DNA of 64,000 nucleotides, taken from Clostridium omnivorum (GTDB lineage Bacteria > Bacillota > Clostridia > Clostridiales > Clostridiaceae). The notes under the pieces are model-generated. The model was not told the DNA's origin. It was given only the letters and a program-made list of their open reading frames with translations, and did not search any database. Numbering within the stretch: the first letter of the stretch is position 1; the number at the start of each line of letters is the position of its first letter. Where the stretch lies: contig NZ_BRXR01000001.1 of the NCBI RefSeq assembly GCF_026012015.1, forward strand, positions 4,365,501 to 4,429,500, given 5' to 3'. Below are positions 25,939-33,283 of this stretch, one piece after another. The position numbers and the translations under genes are program-made.

Positions 25939-26238
25939 ATGAAATTTGTAAAAAATGCAGTAGCTGGAACTATAGAATCTAACGACATTAAGATAATAAT
26001 TTCAGCTAATGAAAATGCTGGCATAGAAATTGAACTTGAAAGTGTTGTTGAAAAGCAGTTTGGTAAGCAAATTAGAAAGGTTATTAAGGAAACCTTAGAA
26101 AAACTTGAAATAGATAATGTTAAAATAGTTGCTATGGATAAAGGAGCATTGGACTATACAATCAGGTCAAGAGTTGCTTGTGCAGTTTATAGAGCTTGCG
26201 AAATTGAAGGAGACTTTAATTGGGAGGTATTTGATTAA
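25939..26238 (+). CDS. citD: citrate lyase acyl carrier protein (gamma subunit)
   Basis: 99 residues, the usual CitD length. The attachment site for the phosphoribosyl-dephospho-CoA prosthetic group is in AGTIESNDI with Ser14, the same position as in characterised CitD proteins. The C-terminus IRSRVACAVYRA is also conserved. TTGGGGGCGAAGG lies before the ATG. The stop codon overlaps the citE start by one base. The citX and citG genes that make and attach the cofactor are not in the window. Confidence 0.9.
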   Translation: MKFVKNAVAGTIESNDIKIIISANENAGIEIELESVVEKQFGKQIRKVIKETLEKLEIDNVKIVAMDKGALDYTIRSRVACAVYRACEIEGDFNWEVFD

Positions 26239-27137
26239 TGGAACGTTTAAGAAGAACAATGATGTTTGTTCCTGGTAACAATCCTAGTATGCTAAAGGAT
26301 GCAGGAATTTATGGGGCAGACTCTCTAATGTTTGACCTTGAAGATGCAGTTGCAGTTTCCGAGAAAGACTCCGCTAGATTTTTAGTTTTTAATGCTATAA
26401 AGACAATTGATTATGGGAATACAGAGGTAGTAGTTAGAATTAATGGACTTGATAGTCCTTTTGGAAGAACAGACATTGAAGCTGTTGTAAGAGCAGGTGT
26501 ACATGTAATTAGACTGCCAAAAACAGAAACAAAAGCAGATATACTTGATGTAGAACAGGTTATTGAAGAGGTAGAAAGAAAAATAGGAATAGAAGTAGGA
26601 AGCACAAAAATGATGGCAGCTATTGAAGGAGCTACAGGAGTAGTAAATGCTTATTCTATTGCGACATCAAGTAAAAGGCTTATTGGAATTGCCCTAGGGG
26701 CAGAAGATTACGTTACAAGTCTTAAAACAAAGAGATATCCTGATGGAATGGAATTATTGGGAGCTAGAAGTCATATAGTCATTGCAGCAAGAGCTGCAGG
26801 GATTTATGCATTAGATACAGTTTATTCGGATGTAGAAAATGAAGAAGGCTTTAGGAAAGAAGTTCAGCTAGTAAAACAGCTCGGTTTTGATGGCAAATCA
26901 GTTATTAATCCAAAACAAATTAAGCCAGTTCATGAAATCTTTGCTCCTACAGAGCAGGAAATAATAAAATCTATGAATATTTGCAAAGCCGCTAGAGATG
27001 CACAAAAGCATGGAATTGGAGTTATATCTTTAAATGGAAAGATGATTGATAAACCAATCATTGAGAGGGCAGAACGTGTATTGCAGCTAGCTATGGCGGT
27101 AGGTTTATATAAGGAGGGCATGGAAGATGAAGAATAG
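26238..27137 (+). CDS. citE: citrate lyase beta subunit (citryl-ACP lyase)
   Basis: 299-residue TIM-barrel lyase. It starts with RRTMMFVPGNNPSMLKDAGI, followed by SLMFDLEDAVA with the metal-binding acidic residues, RINGLDSPFG, RLPKTETK, AAIEGATGVVNAY and LGAEDYVTSL. It cleaves citryl-ACP to oxaloacetate and acetyl-ACP. TTGGGAGGT inside the end of citD gives the ribosome binding site; the start overlaps citD and the end overlaps citF by 11 bp. This indicates tight stoichiometric coupling of the three subunits. Confidence 0.92.
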   Translation: MERLRRTMMFVPGNNPSMLKDAGIYGADSLMFDLEDAVAVSEKDSARFLVFNAIKTIDYGNTEVVVRINGLDSPFGRTDIEAVVRAGVHVIRLPKTETKADILDVEQVIEEVERKIGIEVGSTKMMAAIEGATGVVNAYSIATSSKRLIGIALGAEDYVTSLKTKRYPDGMELLGARSHIVIAARAAGIYALDTVYSDVENEEGFRKEVQLVKQLGFDGKSVINPKQIKPVHEIFAPTEQEIIKSMNICKAARDAQKHGIGVISLNGKMIDKPIIERAERVLQLAMAVGLYKEGMEDEE

Positions 27138-28659
27138 TATAGGAAGAGATATTCCTGAAAATATTGCTAAAGATAAAAGGCTATATGAAGGCGAGTTTTC
27201 CATGGATTCTACTATAGCAAAAGCTTCACCTGTGATTAAATCAGTTCATCCTGGTCAAGGCAAACTTGTTGACAATTTAGAAGAGGCCATTGTTAAATGT
27301 GGATTAAAGGATGGAATGACCATTTCTTTTCATCATCATTTTAGAGAAGGCGATTACATTTTAAATATGGTAATAGAAGTTATTGCAAAACTAGGCATAA
27401 GAAATTTGACTCTAGCATCTAGTTCGCTTAGCGTTGTACATAAACCTCTAATTAAATTTATAAAAGACGGAGTGATATCAAAGATTACTACTAGTGGCCT
27501 AAGAGGGACATTGGCTGAAGAAATTTCAAAGGGACTTATGGATGATCCGGTAATAATAAGATCTCATGGCGGGCGTGCAAGGGCAATTGAAGCTGGTGAT
27601 ATTAAGATCGATGTAGCGTTTTTAGGTGCAGCCTCATCTGATGAATATGGTAATGCAAGTGGCTCTAGAGGATCAGCCAATTGTGGCTCTCTTGGCTATG
27701 GAAAAATCGATGCCTTATATGCAGATAAAGTAGTTATTATTACTGATTGTCTAGTTGATTTTCCTAATGCTCCTGCAAGTATATTGCAAACTAATGTAGA
27801 TTATGTAGTAAAGGTAGATAAAATTGGAGATCCAGCAGGTATTGCTTCTGGAGCTACTAGGTATACTAAAAATCCTAAAGAATTATTAATGGCTGAATAT
27901 GCAAATAAAGTCATAGTAGGATCTGGATATTTTAAAGATGGATTTTCCTTTCAAACAGGAACCGGCGGGGCAACACTTGCTGTAAGTAGATTTTTAAGAA
28001 ATGAAATGATAAAATCAAATATTAAAGCAAACTTCGCACTGGGAGGAATAACTAAGCAAATAGTAGAAATGCATGAAGAAGGATTAATAAAGCATATTTT
28101 TGATGTACAGGGTTTTGATTTGGCTGCTGTAGAATCTATAGATAAAAATCCCATGCATCATGAAATAGATTCATCCTTTTATGCAAACCCTCATAATAAA
28201 GGTTGCATAGCTAATAAGCTGGATGTTGTTGTATTATCAGCATTAGAGATAGATACTGATTTTAATGTGAATGTAATGACTGGATCAGACGGTGTTTTAA
28301 GAGGAGCATCTGGCGGGCACTGTGATACTGCAGCTTGCGCTAAATTGACGATAATTATATCTCCACTCATTCGCGGTAGAATACCATGCATAGTTGATTC
28401 TGTAAATACAGTTATTACACCTGGCGACAGCGTTGATGTCCTTGTAACAGAAATAGGTATAGCAATAAATCCTAAGAGAGAAGATTTAATCCAAAGATTT
28501 AGTAAAGTAGATATACCTATATTCACAATCCAAGAGTTAAAGGATAAAATTGAAAGAATAGTTGGAATTCCTGATAAGATTGAATATGATGATAAAGTTG
28601 TTGCAATAGTCGAATATAGGGATGGAAGCATCATTGATGTGGTAAGAAAGATTAAATAA
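27127..28659 (+). CDS. citF: citrate lyase alpha subunit (acetyl-ACP:citrate ACP transferase)
   Basis: 510 residues, normal CitF length. Conserved segments include KASPVIKSVHPGQGKLVDNLEE, GMTISFHHHFREGDY, RSHGGRARAIEAGDI, FQTGTGGATLAVSRFL, and GASGGHCDTAACAKL. It exchanges acetyl for citryl on CitD. AAGGAGG is inside citE. Start and overlap are consistent with translational coupling. A strong terminator follows the gene, closing the operon. Confidence 0.92.
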   Translation: MKNSIGRDIPENIAKDKRLYEGEFSMDSTIAKASPVIKSVHPGQGKLVDNLEEAIVKCGLKDGMTISFHHHFREGDYILNMVIEVIAKLGIRNLTLASSSLSVVHKPLIKFIKDGVISKITTSGLRGTLAEEISKGLMDDPVIIRSHGGRARAIEAGDIKIDVAFLGAASSDEYGNASGSRGSANCGSLGYGKIDALYADKVVIITDCLVDFPNAPASILQTNVDYVVKVDKIGDPAGIASGATRYTKNPKELLMAEYANKVIVGSGYFKDGFSFQTGTGGATLAVSRFLRNEMIKSNIKANFALGGITKQIVEMHEEGLIKHIFDVQGFDLAAVESIDKNPMHHEIDSSFYANPHNKGCIANKLDVVVLSALEIDTDFNVNVMTGSDGVLRGASGGHCDTAACAKLTIIISPLIRGRIPCIVDSVNTVITPGDSVDVLVTEIGIAINPKREDLIQRFSKVDIPIFTIQELKDKIERIVGIPDKIEYDDKVVAIVEYRDGSIIDVVRKIK

Positions 28660-28717
28660 AGTATGTACCATAGGTGTTTTGCTTAACAACTTTAGCACAT
28701 ACGGTATCTTATAGCTC

Positions 28718-28762
28718 AAAAATAAACCTAAAGTTTGAATTAATTACTTTAGGTTTATTTTT
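28718..28762. terminator. bidirectional terminator after citF
   Basis: AAAATAAACCTAAAGT and ACTTTAGGTTTATTTT arms form a 16-bp stem, ending in T6 on one strand and A-rich on the other. It serves citF and the converging minus-strand gene. Confidence 0.9.
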
Positions 28763-28782
28763 TATTATCCATTTTTCAATCA

Positions 28783-29085
28783 TTATTTGAATTTTAGCTT
28801 AACCACTTGATTTTGCAAATAAACATAAATTGTATCCTCAGTAGTTGAAATTTTAGCAATATCTTTTAAACTAATATAAACTCCATTATAGTCATAGTAA
28901 TCTCTCATACCATTTTTACTAAATAGTCTCAGTATTTTTCCATAACACTCATTAATTAGTTCATACTGAAGTTCATCAATGCAGTAAACTGTATCAAGCT
29001 CATATGCATTCACTATAGCCACTAAATTAGTATTTTTAAGACCATCTAATTCTTTAAAAAATTCATCCATAGTAATTAGTTTCAT
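28783..29085 (-). CDS. hypothetical protein
   Basis: 100 residues, soluble, no recognised family. It is acidic and Tyr-rich with MKLITMDEFFKELDGL at the N-terminus, a middle RDYYDYNGVYISLKDIAKI and a short beta-like C-terminus YVYLQNQVVKLKF. AAAGGGG precedes the ATG at the normal distance, which supports translation. It is transcribed away from the membrane-protein gene at 29320; the divergent gap holds a dyad at 29118-29154. Confidence 0.5.
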   Translation of the reverse strand: MKLITMDEFFKELDGLKNTNLVAIVNAYELDTVYCIDELQYELINECYGKILRLFSKNGMRDYYDYNGVYISLKDIAKISTTEDTIYVYLQNQVVKLKFK

Positions 29086-29117
29086 AATTTTATCCCCTTT
29101 AAATATAATTCTAGTTA

Positions 29118-29154
29118 TTATAAAGTTATATAAGAATTTTATATCACTTTATAA
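29118..29154. promoter_or_regulatory. dyad symmetry in a divergent promoter region
   Basis: A 16-bp arm TTATAAAGTTATATAA (29118-29133) is repeated in reverse complement at 29139-29154 with one mismatch around a 5-base centre. Its position between two divergent genes, with no T tract, suggests an operator, but the AT-richness of the genome makes chance symmetry possible. Confidence 0.35.
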
Positions 29155-29319
29155 TAATATTACCTTATAACATTTAATTTGAAAAGGATATCAAAACTAT
29201 AAGATACAATTAGATTACTAAATTCTCCCTAATGTATGTTTAATGCACTGTTTATAGCTTGTATCATATTATATATTAGGTAGATTATTACTTTAATAAT
29301 ATGAAAAGGAGGAATAAAT

Positions 29320-29673
29320 GTGTGGTATGTATTTGTATATTTCCTCATGTTCCTAGTACCAGGATTATTTGCAGTAGCAGTGTACAACCTTATATGTTAC
29401 AATCGTATAAACTGCTGTAAAACAATTCTATTAGCGCTTATATATGATCTGTTTATTGTAGGTATTAATTTTGCAGGGTTGCGTTTTATAAAAGGTATAG
29501 GAGATTTTAGTGCTCTTGATAGTTATTTACACTGCTTAAGCTTTACTCCAAAATATATTCTTTTAAGCCTTATTGTAGGTGCGATACTAGCTATTCTAAC
29601 CTGTTTATTAACACGCCTTTTCGGTTGGTGCAAAGAACGTATTCATGGTAACAAAGAGTGCTGCAAAAAATAA
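29320..29673 (+). CDS. small integral membrane protein of unknown function
   Basis: 117 residues with three hydrophobic segments (about 2-24 with FLVPGLFAVAVYNL, 35-56, and 79-103), and a Cys/Lys-rich tail GWCKERIHGNKECCKK. GTG start, with AAAAGGAGG seven bases upstream. An ATG two bases earlier is in another frame and stops. I do not recognise the family. A strong terminator follows, so it is a single-gene unit. Confidence 0.55.
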   Translation: MWYVFVYFLMFLVPGLFAVAVYNLICYNRINCCKTILLALIYDLFIVGINFAGLRFIKGIGDFSALDSYLHCLSFTPKYILLSLIVGAILAILTCLLTRLFGWCKERIHGNKECCKK

Positions 29674-29744
29674 AACTTTATATTAATAACTTATACAGTA
29701 CTATATTTATCTATATATTTTAAGTAAATAGTTATTAAAAGATG

Positions 29745-29780
29745 ACTCAGAATCTAAATTTGTTAGATTCTGAGTTTTTT
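29745..29780 (+). terminator. rho-independent terminator
   Basis: ACTCAGAATCTAA (29745-29757) and TTAGATTCTGAGT (29763-29775) form a perfect 13-bp stem followed by T6. Confidence 0.9.
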
Positions 29781-29836
29781 ATTTTCATTGAAAAATCTGT
29801 TAAAGAAATTATAATGTACATCATATAGGAATAATA

Positions 29837-29845
29837 TGGTATAAT
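29837..29845 (+). promoter_or_regulatory. extended -10 promoter for the flavodoxin-like gene
   Basis: TGGTATAAT, then TATAG; about 37 bp before the start codon. It is the same element as before the S66 peptidase and GNAT genes. Confidence 0.6.
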
Positions 29846-29881
29846 TATAGTATTAATTGAAAAGATGGATTGGAGAATTTT

Positions 29882-30409
29882 ATGAAAACCGTAATTATTT
29901 ATAAATCTAAAACTGGTTTTACAAAAAAATATGCTCAATGGATTGCAGAGGCTCTATCAGCAGATGTTTTTGATGCAACTAAGGTTGATATAGACATGAT
30001 AAAGCAATATGATAACATAATTTATGGCGGAAGTTTATATGCAGCAGGAATCACTGGACTTAAATTTATTACGAAAAACTTTGATAAGCTAAAAGACAAA
30101 AAATTAGTTATATTTGCGACTGGTGCCTCTCCATCAAGTCAGCGTGTAATAGATGAAGTCGTAAGCAAAAATTTCACCTCAGAGCAGCAAAAATATATTA
30201 AATTTTTTTATTTTAGAGGCGGATTTGATTATAAAAAATTAAATTTCTTTGATAAATTTCTAATGAACTTATTGAAATTGAAAATAAAAAGTAAAGCTAA
30301 AGATAAATTAACAAAGGATGAAATAGGTATGCTGTCCATATATGATAGACCTACGGATTTTTCATTAAGGAAAAATATAGATGTAATAGTTAGTTACCTA
30401 CAAGGATAG
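29882..30409 (+). CDS. flavodoxin domain protein (HemG-like group)
   Basis: 175 residues. The N-terminus MKTVIIYKSKTGFTKKYAQWI carries the FMN phosphate loop. YDNIIYGGSLYAAGITGLKFI and KLVIFATGASPSS form the ring-contacting loops, and a basic C-terminal helix region FDKFLMNLLKLKIKSKAKDK follows. The layout is that of flavodoxin-domain proteins often compared with menaquinone-dependent protoporphyrinogen oxidase HemG. TTGGAG (29870-) is the ribosome binding site and ATG 29882 the start. No haem genes are adjacent, so the role is open. Confidence 0.8.
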   Translation: MKTVIIYKSKTGFTKKYAQWIAEALSADVFDATKVDIDMIKQYDNIIYGGSLYAAGITGLKFITKNFDKLKDKKLVIFATGASPSSQRVIDEVVSKNFTSEQQKYIKFFYFRGGFDYKKLNFFDKFLMNLLKLKIKSKAKDKLTKDEIGMLSIYDRPTDFSLRKNIDVIVSYLQG

Positions 30410-30498
30410 ATAATATAAGGTTTAATTTTATGTAAAGTAAGTTGAAAGGTTGCCTTTGAACGTAACCTCAGATTAAATATGTGGGGGATGGGGAATTT

Positions 30499-31248
30499 AT
30501 GGAGAAAAAAACAAAAGTACTTATATTAGGTACTTATCACTTTGGTAATGGGGGCGAACATTTAATAAATATTGATGCAGGAGAAATTGCTTCTGATAAA
30601 ATACAAAGTGAAATTTTAGAAGTAGTAGAGAAATTGCTAAAGTTTAAACCAACTAAAATTGCTGTTGAAGCAAGGGAGTCAAAAGCTAAAGAATTAAATG
30701 AAGTGTATTCAGAATACTGCTTAAACAAAACTTATGTAGAAAATAAATTAATAAGTCATAGAAATGAAATAGTACAATTAGCCTTTAGACTAGGACAAAA
30801 GTTAAATCATGATAAAATTTACCCAGTAGATTATCCAGTAGATCTTCCTGATAATCATTTTGAATATGCTAAAAATATTTGTCCAGAATTGTATAATGAA
30901 TTTATGAATGAGATTAGTGAATATGGCACATACGTTAGTAACTACATGGATAGTCATACAGTTTGTGAAAACTTGAGATATTTAAATAATCCTGATCGTA
31001 TTTCAAAAGAGCATAGCAGCCTATATCTGCATTTAGCTCAAGTAGGAGCTGGTGATACTTACTATGGAGTAGATATGCTTACAGAATGGTATAGAAGAAA
31101 CCTATATATTTTGGGAAATCTACAGAGAATAGCAAAGCCTAGTGATAAAATACTAGTAATTTATGGTGCTGGTCATTGCAAGATCCTTCAAGATTTTGTT
31201 AAAGAGTACAATAAATTTGAATTTATAGATGCTTTAGATTATTTATAA
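30499..31248 (+). CDS. DUF5694-like (TraB/Tiki-superfamily) protein
   Basis: 249 residues. It begins KVLILGTYHFGNGGE, continues with KPTKIAVEARESKAKEL and ends with KILVIYGAGHCKILQDF. The paired GTYHF and GAGHCK motifs with a Glu in VEAR are the conserved sites of the EreA/ChaN/TraB-like superfamily to which DUF5694 belongs. No signal peptide is visible. The start at 30499 follows GGGGATGGGG; a GTG at 30481 is in frame but lies in the site. The activity is unknown, possibly a metal-dependent hydrolase. Confidence 0.6.
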   Translation: MEKKTKVLILGTYHFGNGGEHLINIDAGEIASDKIQSEILEVVEKLLKFKPTKIAVEARESKAKELNEVYSEYCLNKTYVENKLISHRNEIVQLAFRLGQKLNHDKIYPVDYPVDLPDNHFEYAKNICPELYNEFMNEISEYGTYVSNYMDSHTVCENLRYLNNPDRISKEHSSLYLHLAQVGAGDTYYGVDMLTEWYRRNLYILGNLQRIAKPSDKILVIYGAGHCKILQDFVKEYNKFEFIDALDYL

Positions 31249-31285
31249 AACTTTTCCTAAGGGTAATTGTTAACAGGTGAGATAA

Positions 31286-32146
31286 ATGAATAAATATATT
31301 AAAATAATAAAAGAAAAAAATCCAAGCTTAATAATAGAAAAATATCGGTTTAATACTGAAGGACAAAATAACGATATTGTTATTGTGAATGATAATACTG
31401 TTTTCAAATTTCCAAAGTATTTAGAAGGTATTAAAAAAATGAAGATAGAGATTGATATTCTAAATATATTAAAGAAACACAGTACCTTAGATATTCCAGA
31501 ATATAATTACAAAAACTTAGATTCTTTTCATACTGGACATGTATATGGTGGATATAGGATGATTAAAGGGGTTAGTCTTAGACAGAATGTATATCATAAT
31601 GTTGTTCGAAAAGAAATTATCTCTAAACAGTTAGCTACATTTTTAAGAGAATTGCATAGTATACCAATCGAAGAATTTTATGATCATGAAATAAAATTTA
31701 CGGATACTTATAGTGAGTGGACAAATTTTTATGATAAGATAGAAACAAAATTATTTAAATTTATGAGAAAAGAAGCAAAAGACACAATTAGCAAAAACTT
31801 CGATAGCTTTTTAAACCATGATTTAGATTTTGATGAAACTATAATACATGGAGATTTTGGACCAACTAATATTATATTTGATCCTAATTTACAAACCATA
31901 AGTGGTATTATTGATTTCAATGATGTATCTATTGGAGATCCTGCAACTGATATTGCTTCTCTAATAGGACCATTTGGGTATGGAGAAGATTTTGTTAAAT
32001 CCTTTGAACCTTTTTATCCAAAAGTAGATGATTTATTGGATCGAGCTAGATTTTATGCAAGTACATTTGCCTTACAGGAAGCAATGTTTGGACTAGAAGT
32101 AGGTGATGAGGCAGCATTTAACTCAGGTATAAAACAATATATATAA
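31286..32146 (+). CDS. aminoglycoside phosphotransferase (APH)-family kinase
   Basis: 286 residues of the protein-kinase-like APH fold. An N-lobe with NDNTVFKFPKYLEGIKKM holds the ATP Lys; catalytic loop HGDFGPTNIIFDP and the metal motif IDFNDVSIGDPATDIASL follow. The closest features are those of the broad APH/choline kinase family, whose members phosphorylate antibiotics or metabolites. Resistance cannot be inferred from the sequence. GGTGAG precedes the ATG; the gene is 37 bp after the DUF5694-like gene, and a strong terminator follows. Confidence 0.75.
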   Translation: MNKYIKIIKEKNPSLIIEKYRFNTEGQNNDIVIVNDNTVFKFPKYLEGIKKMKIEIDILNILKKHSTLDIPEYNYKNLDSFHTGHVYGGYRMIKGVSLRQNVYHNVVRKEIISKQLATFLRELHSIPIEEFYDHEIKFTDTYSEWTNFYDKIETKLFKFMRKEAKDTISKNFDSFLNHDLDFDETIIHGDFGPTNIIFDPNLQTISGIIDFNDVSIGDPATDIASLIGPFGYGEDFVKSFEPFYPKVDDLLDRARFYASTFALQEAMFGLEVGDEAAFNSGIKQYI

Positions 32147-32184
32147 AAAATAACTCTAACTTTAAGAAGTTAGAGTTATTTTTT
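32145..32184 (+). terminator. rho-independent terminator
   Basis: An 18-base arm ending TAACTCTAACTT pairs perfectly with AAGTTAGAGTTA and its T run across a TAAG loop. It begins at the stop codon of the kinase gene. Confidence 0.9.
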
Positions 32185-32317
32185 ACCCTTTTAGTAGCAA
32201 AACACATAATGTTCACATAAAGTTTTGATATTATCATTGAATTCTTATGCTATTATCTTACATGTAGAGAAAAACAATATTGTTTTAATAGTAAAGATAA
32301 TTCTACATGAGGAGTAG

Positions 32318-33283
32318 GTGATTATTATATTATTTAAAAAAGATGCTATTAATACTAGTAATGAAAAAAGCTTTTATTCCCTTGGAACTATTAATAGAAT
32401 AGTCGCTTATGGCAAAGATAGTGAAGGAGCGCTATATAAAGCATATAAAAGAGTGTTAGAAATTGATGATAGAGTGTCAGCTTTTAAAGATGATAGTGAT
32501 ATTGCAAAAATAAACAGATGTGCAGGACAAGAAGTTCAAAAGGTAAATGCAGACACCTTTAATTTGCTTAAATGTTCATTAGAATTCTCAAGCCTTTCAA
32601 ATGGGGCTTTTGATATAACTATTCGTCCATTAACTAAACTTTGGGATATAGGAAAAAAACAGAATTACATACCTCCAAAGGAAGAAATTGAACAAGTATT
32701 ACCTCTAATTAATTACAGGGACTTAGTTCTTGATGAAAAAAACTGTACAGCTTACTTAAATAAAAAAGGGCAAGCTATTGATTTAGGTGGTATAGCTAAA
32801 GGATATGCTGCAGATGAAGTTAAACGAATTTTATTAGAGAATAAAATAGACAGTGCTTTGATTAATCTTGGAGGAAATATTGTTACTGTTGGTAATAACC
32901 AAGGTAATACCCCTTGGAGAATAGGAATTCAAAATCCATTAGCAGTCAGAGGACAATATATTGGATCAATACTTTCAACTAATCAAACAATTGTGACTTC
33001 AGGAAGTAATGAACAGTTTTTTATCAAGGATGGTATTCGCTACCATCATATTTTAAGTCCACTTACAGGATATCCTGTTAATAAAGGAGTTTTAAGTATA
33101 ACTGCAATATGTGAATGTTCAAGGGATGCAGATGCATTAACAACTGCATTATTTGTAACGGGTATAGATAATGTTAAATCTCTTTTATCAAAGGCAAACG
33201 CTCAAGCAATATTTATTATGAATAATGGTGATATATTTATGACAGAAGGACTTAGGAATACTTTCGAGAGGAGTTTTAAATAA
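32318..33283 (+). CDS. apbE: FAD:protein FMN transferase
   Basis: 321-residue ApbE flavin transferase, which attaches FMN through a phosphodiester to Thr/Ser in target proteins. Motifs: VSAFKDDSDIAKIN, FDITIRPLTKLWDIG, AIDLGGIAKGYAADEV, NLGGNIVTVG, and YHHILSPLTGYPV. No lipoprotein or Sec signal is visible, unlike many ApbE proteins. The frame opens at GTG 32318, very close to GAGGAG (32309-32314); an ATT at 32321 or 32324 would have better spacing, so the start is uncertain. It overlaps the next gene by one base. That gene carries two FMN attachment motifs and is the likely substrate. Confidence 0.85.
   Translation: MIIILFKKDAINTSNEKSFYSLGTINRIVAYGKDSEGALYKAYKRVLEIDDRVSAFKDDSDIAKINRCAGQEVQKVNADTFNLLKCSLEFSSLSNGAFDITIRPLTKLWDIGKKQNYIPPKEEIEQVLPLINYRDLVLDEKNCTAYLNKKGQAIDLGGIAKGYAADEVKRILLENKIDSALINLGGNIVTVGNNQGNTPWRIGIQNPLAVRGQYIGSILSTNQTIVTSGSNEQFFIKDGIRYHHILSPLTGYPVNKGVLSITAICECSRDADALTTALFVTGIDNVKSLLSKANAQAIFIMNNGDIFMTEGLRNTFERSFK

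Noticed and set aside
28191-28634. 147-codon minus-strand frame inside citF
   Set aside because: Antisense shadow of a well-conserved citF with no ribosome binding site or domain.
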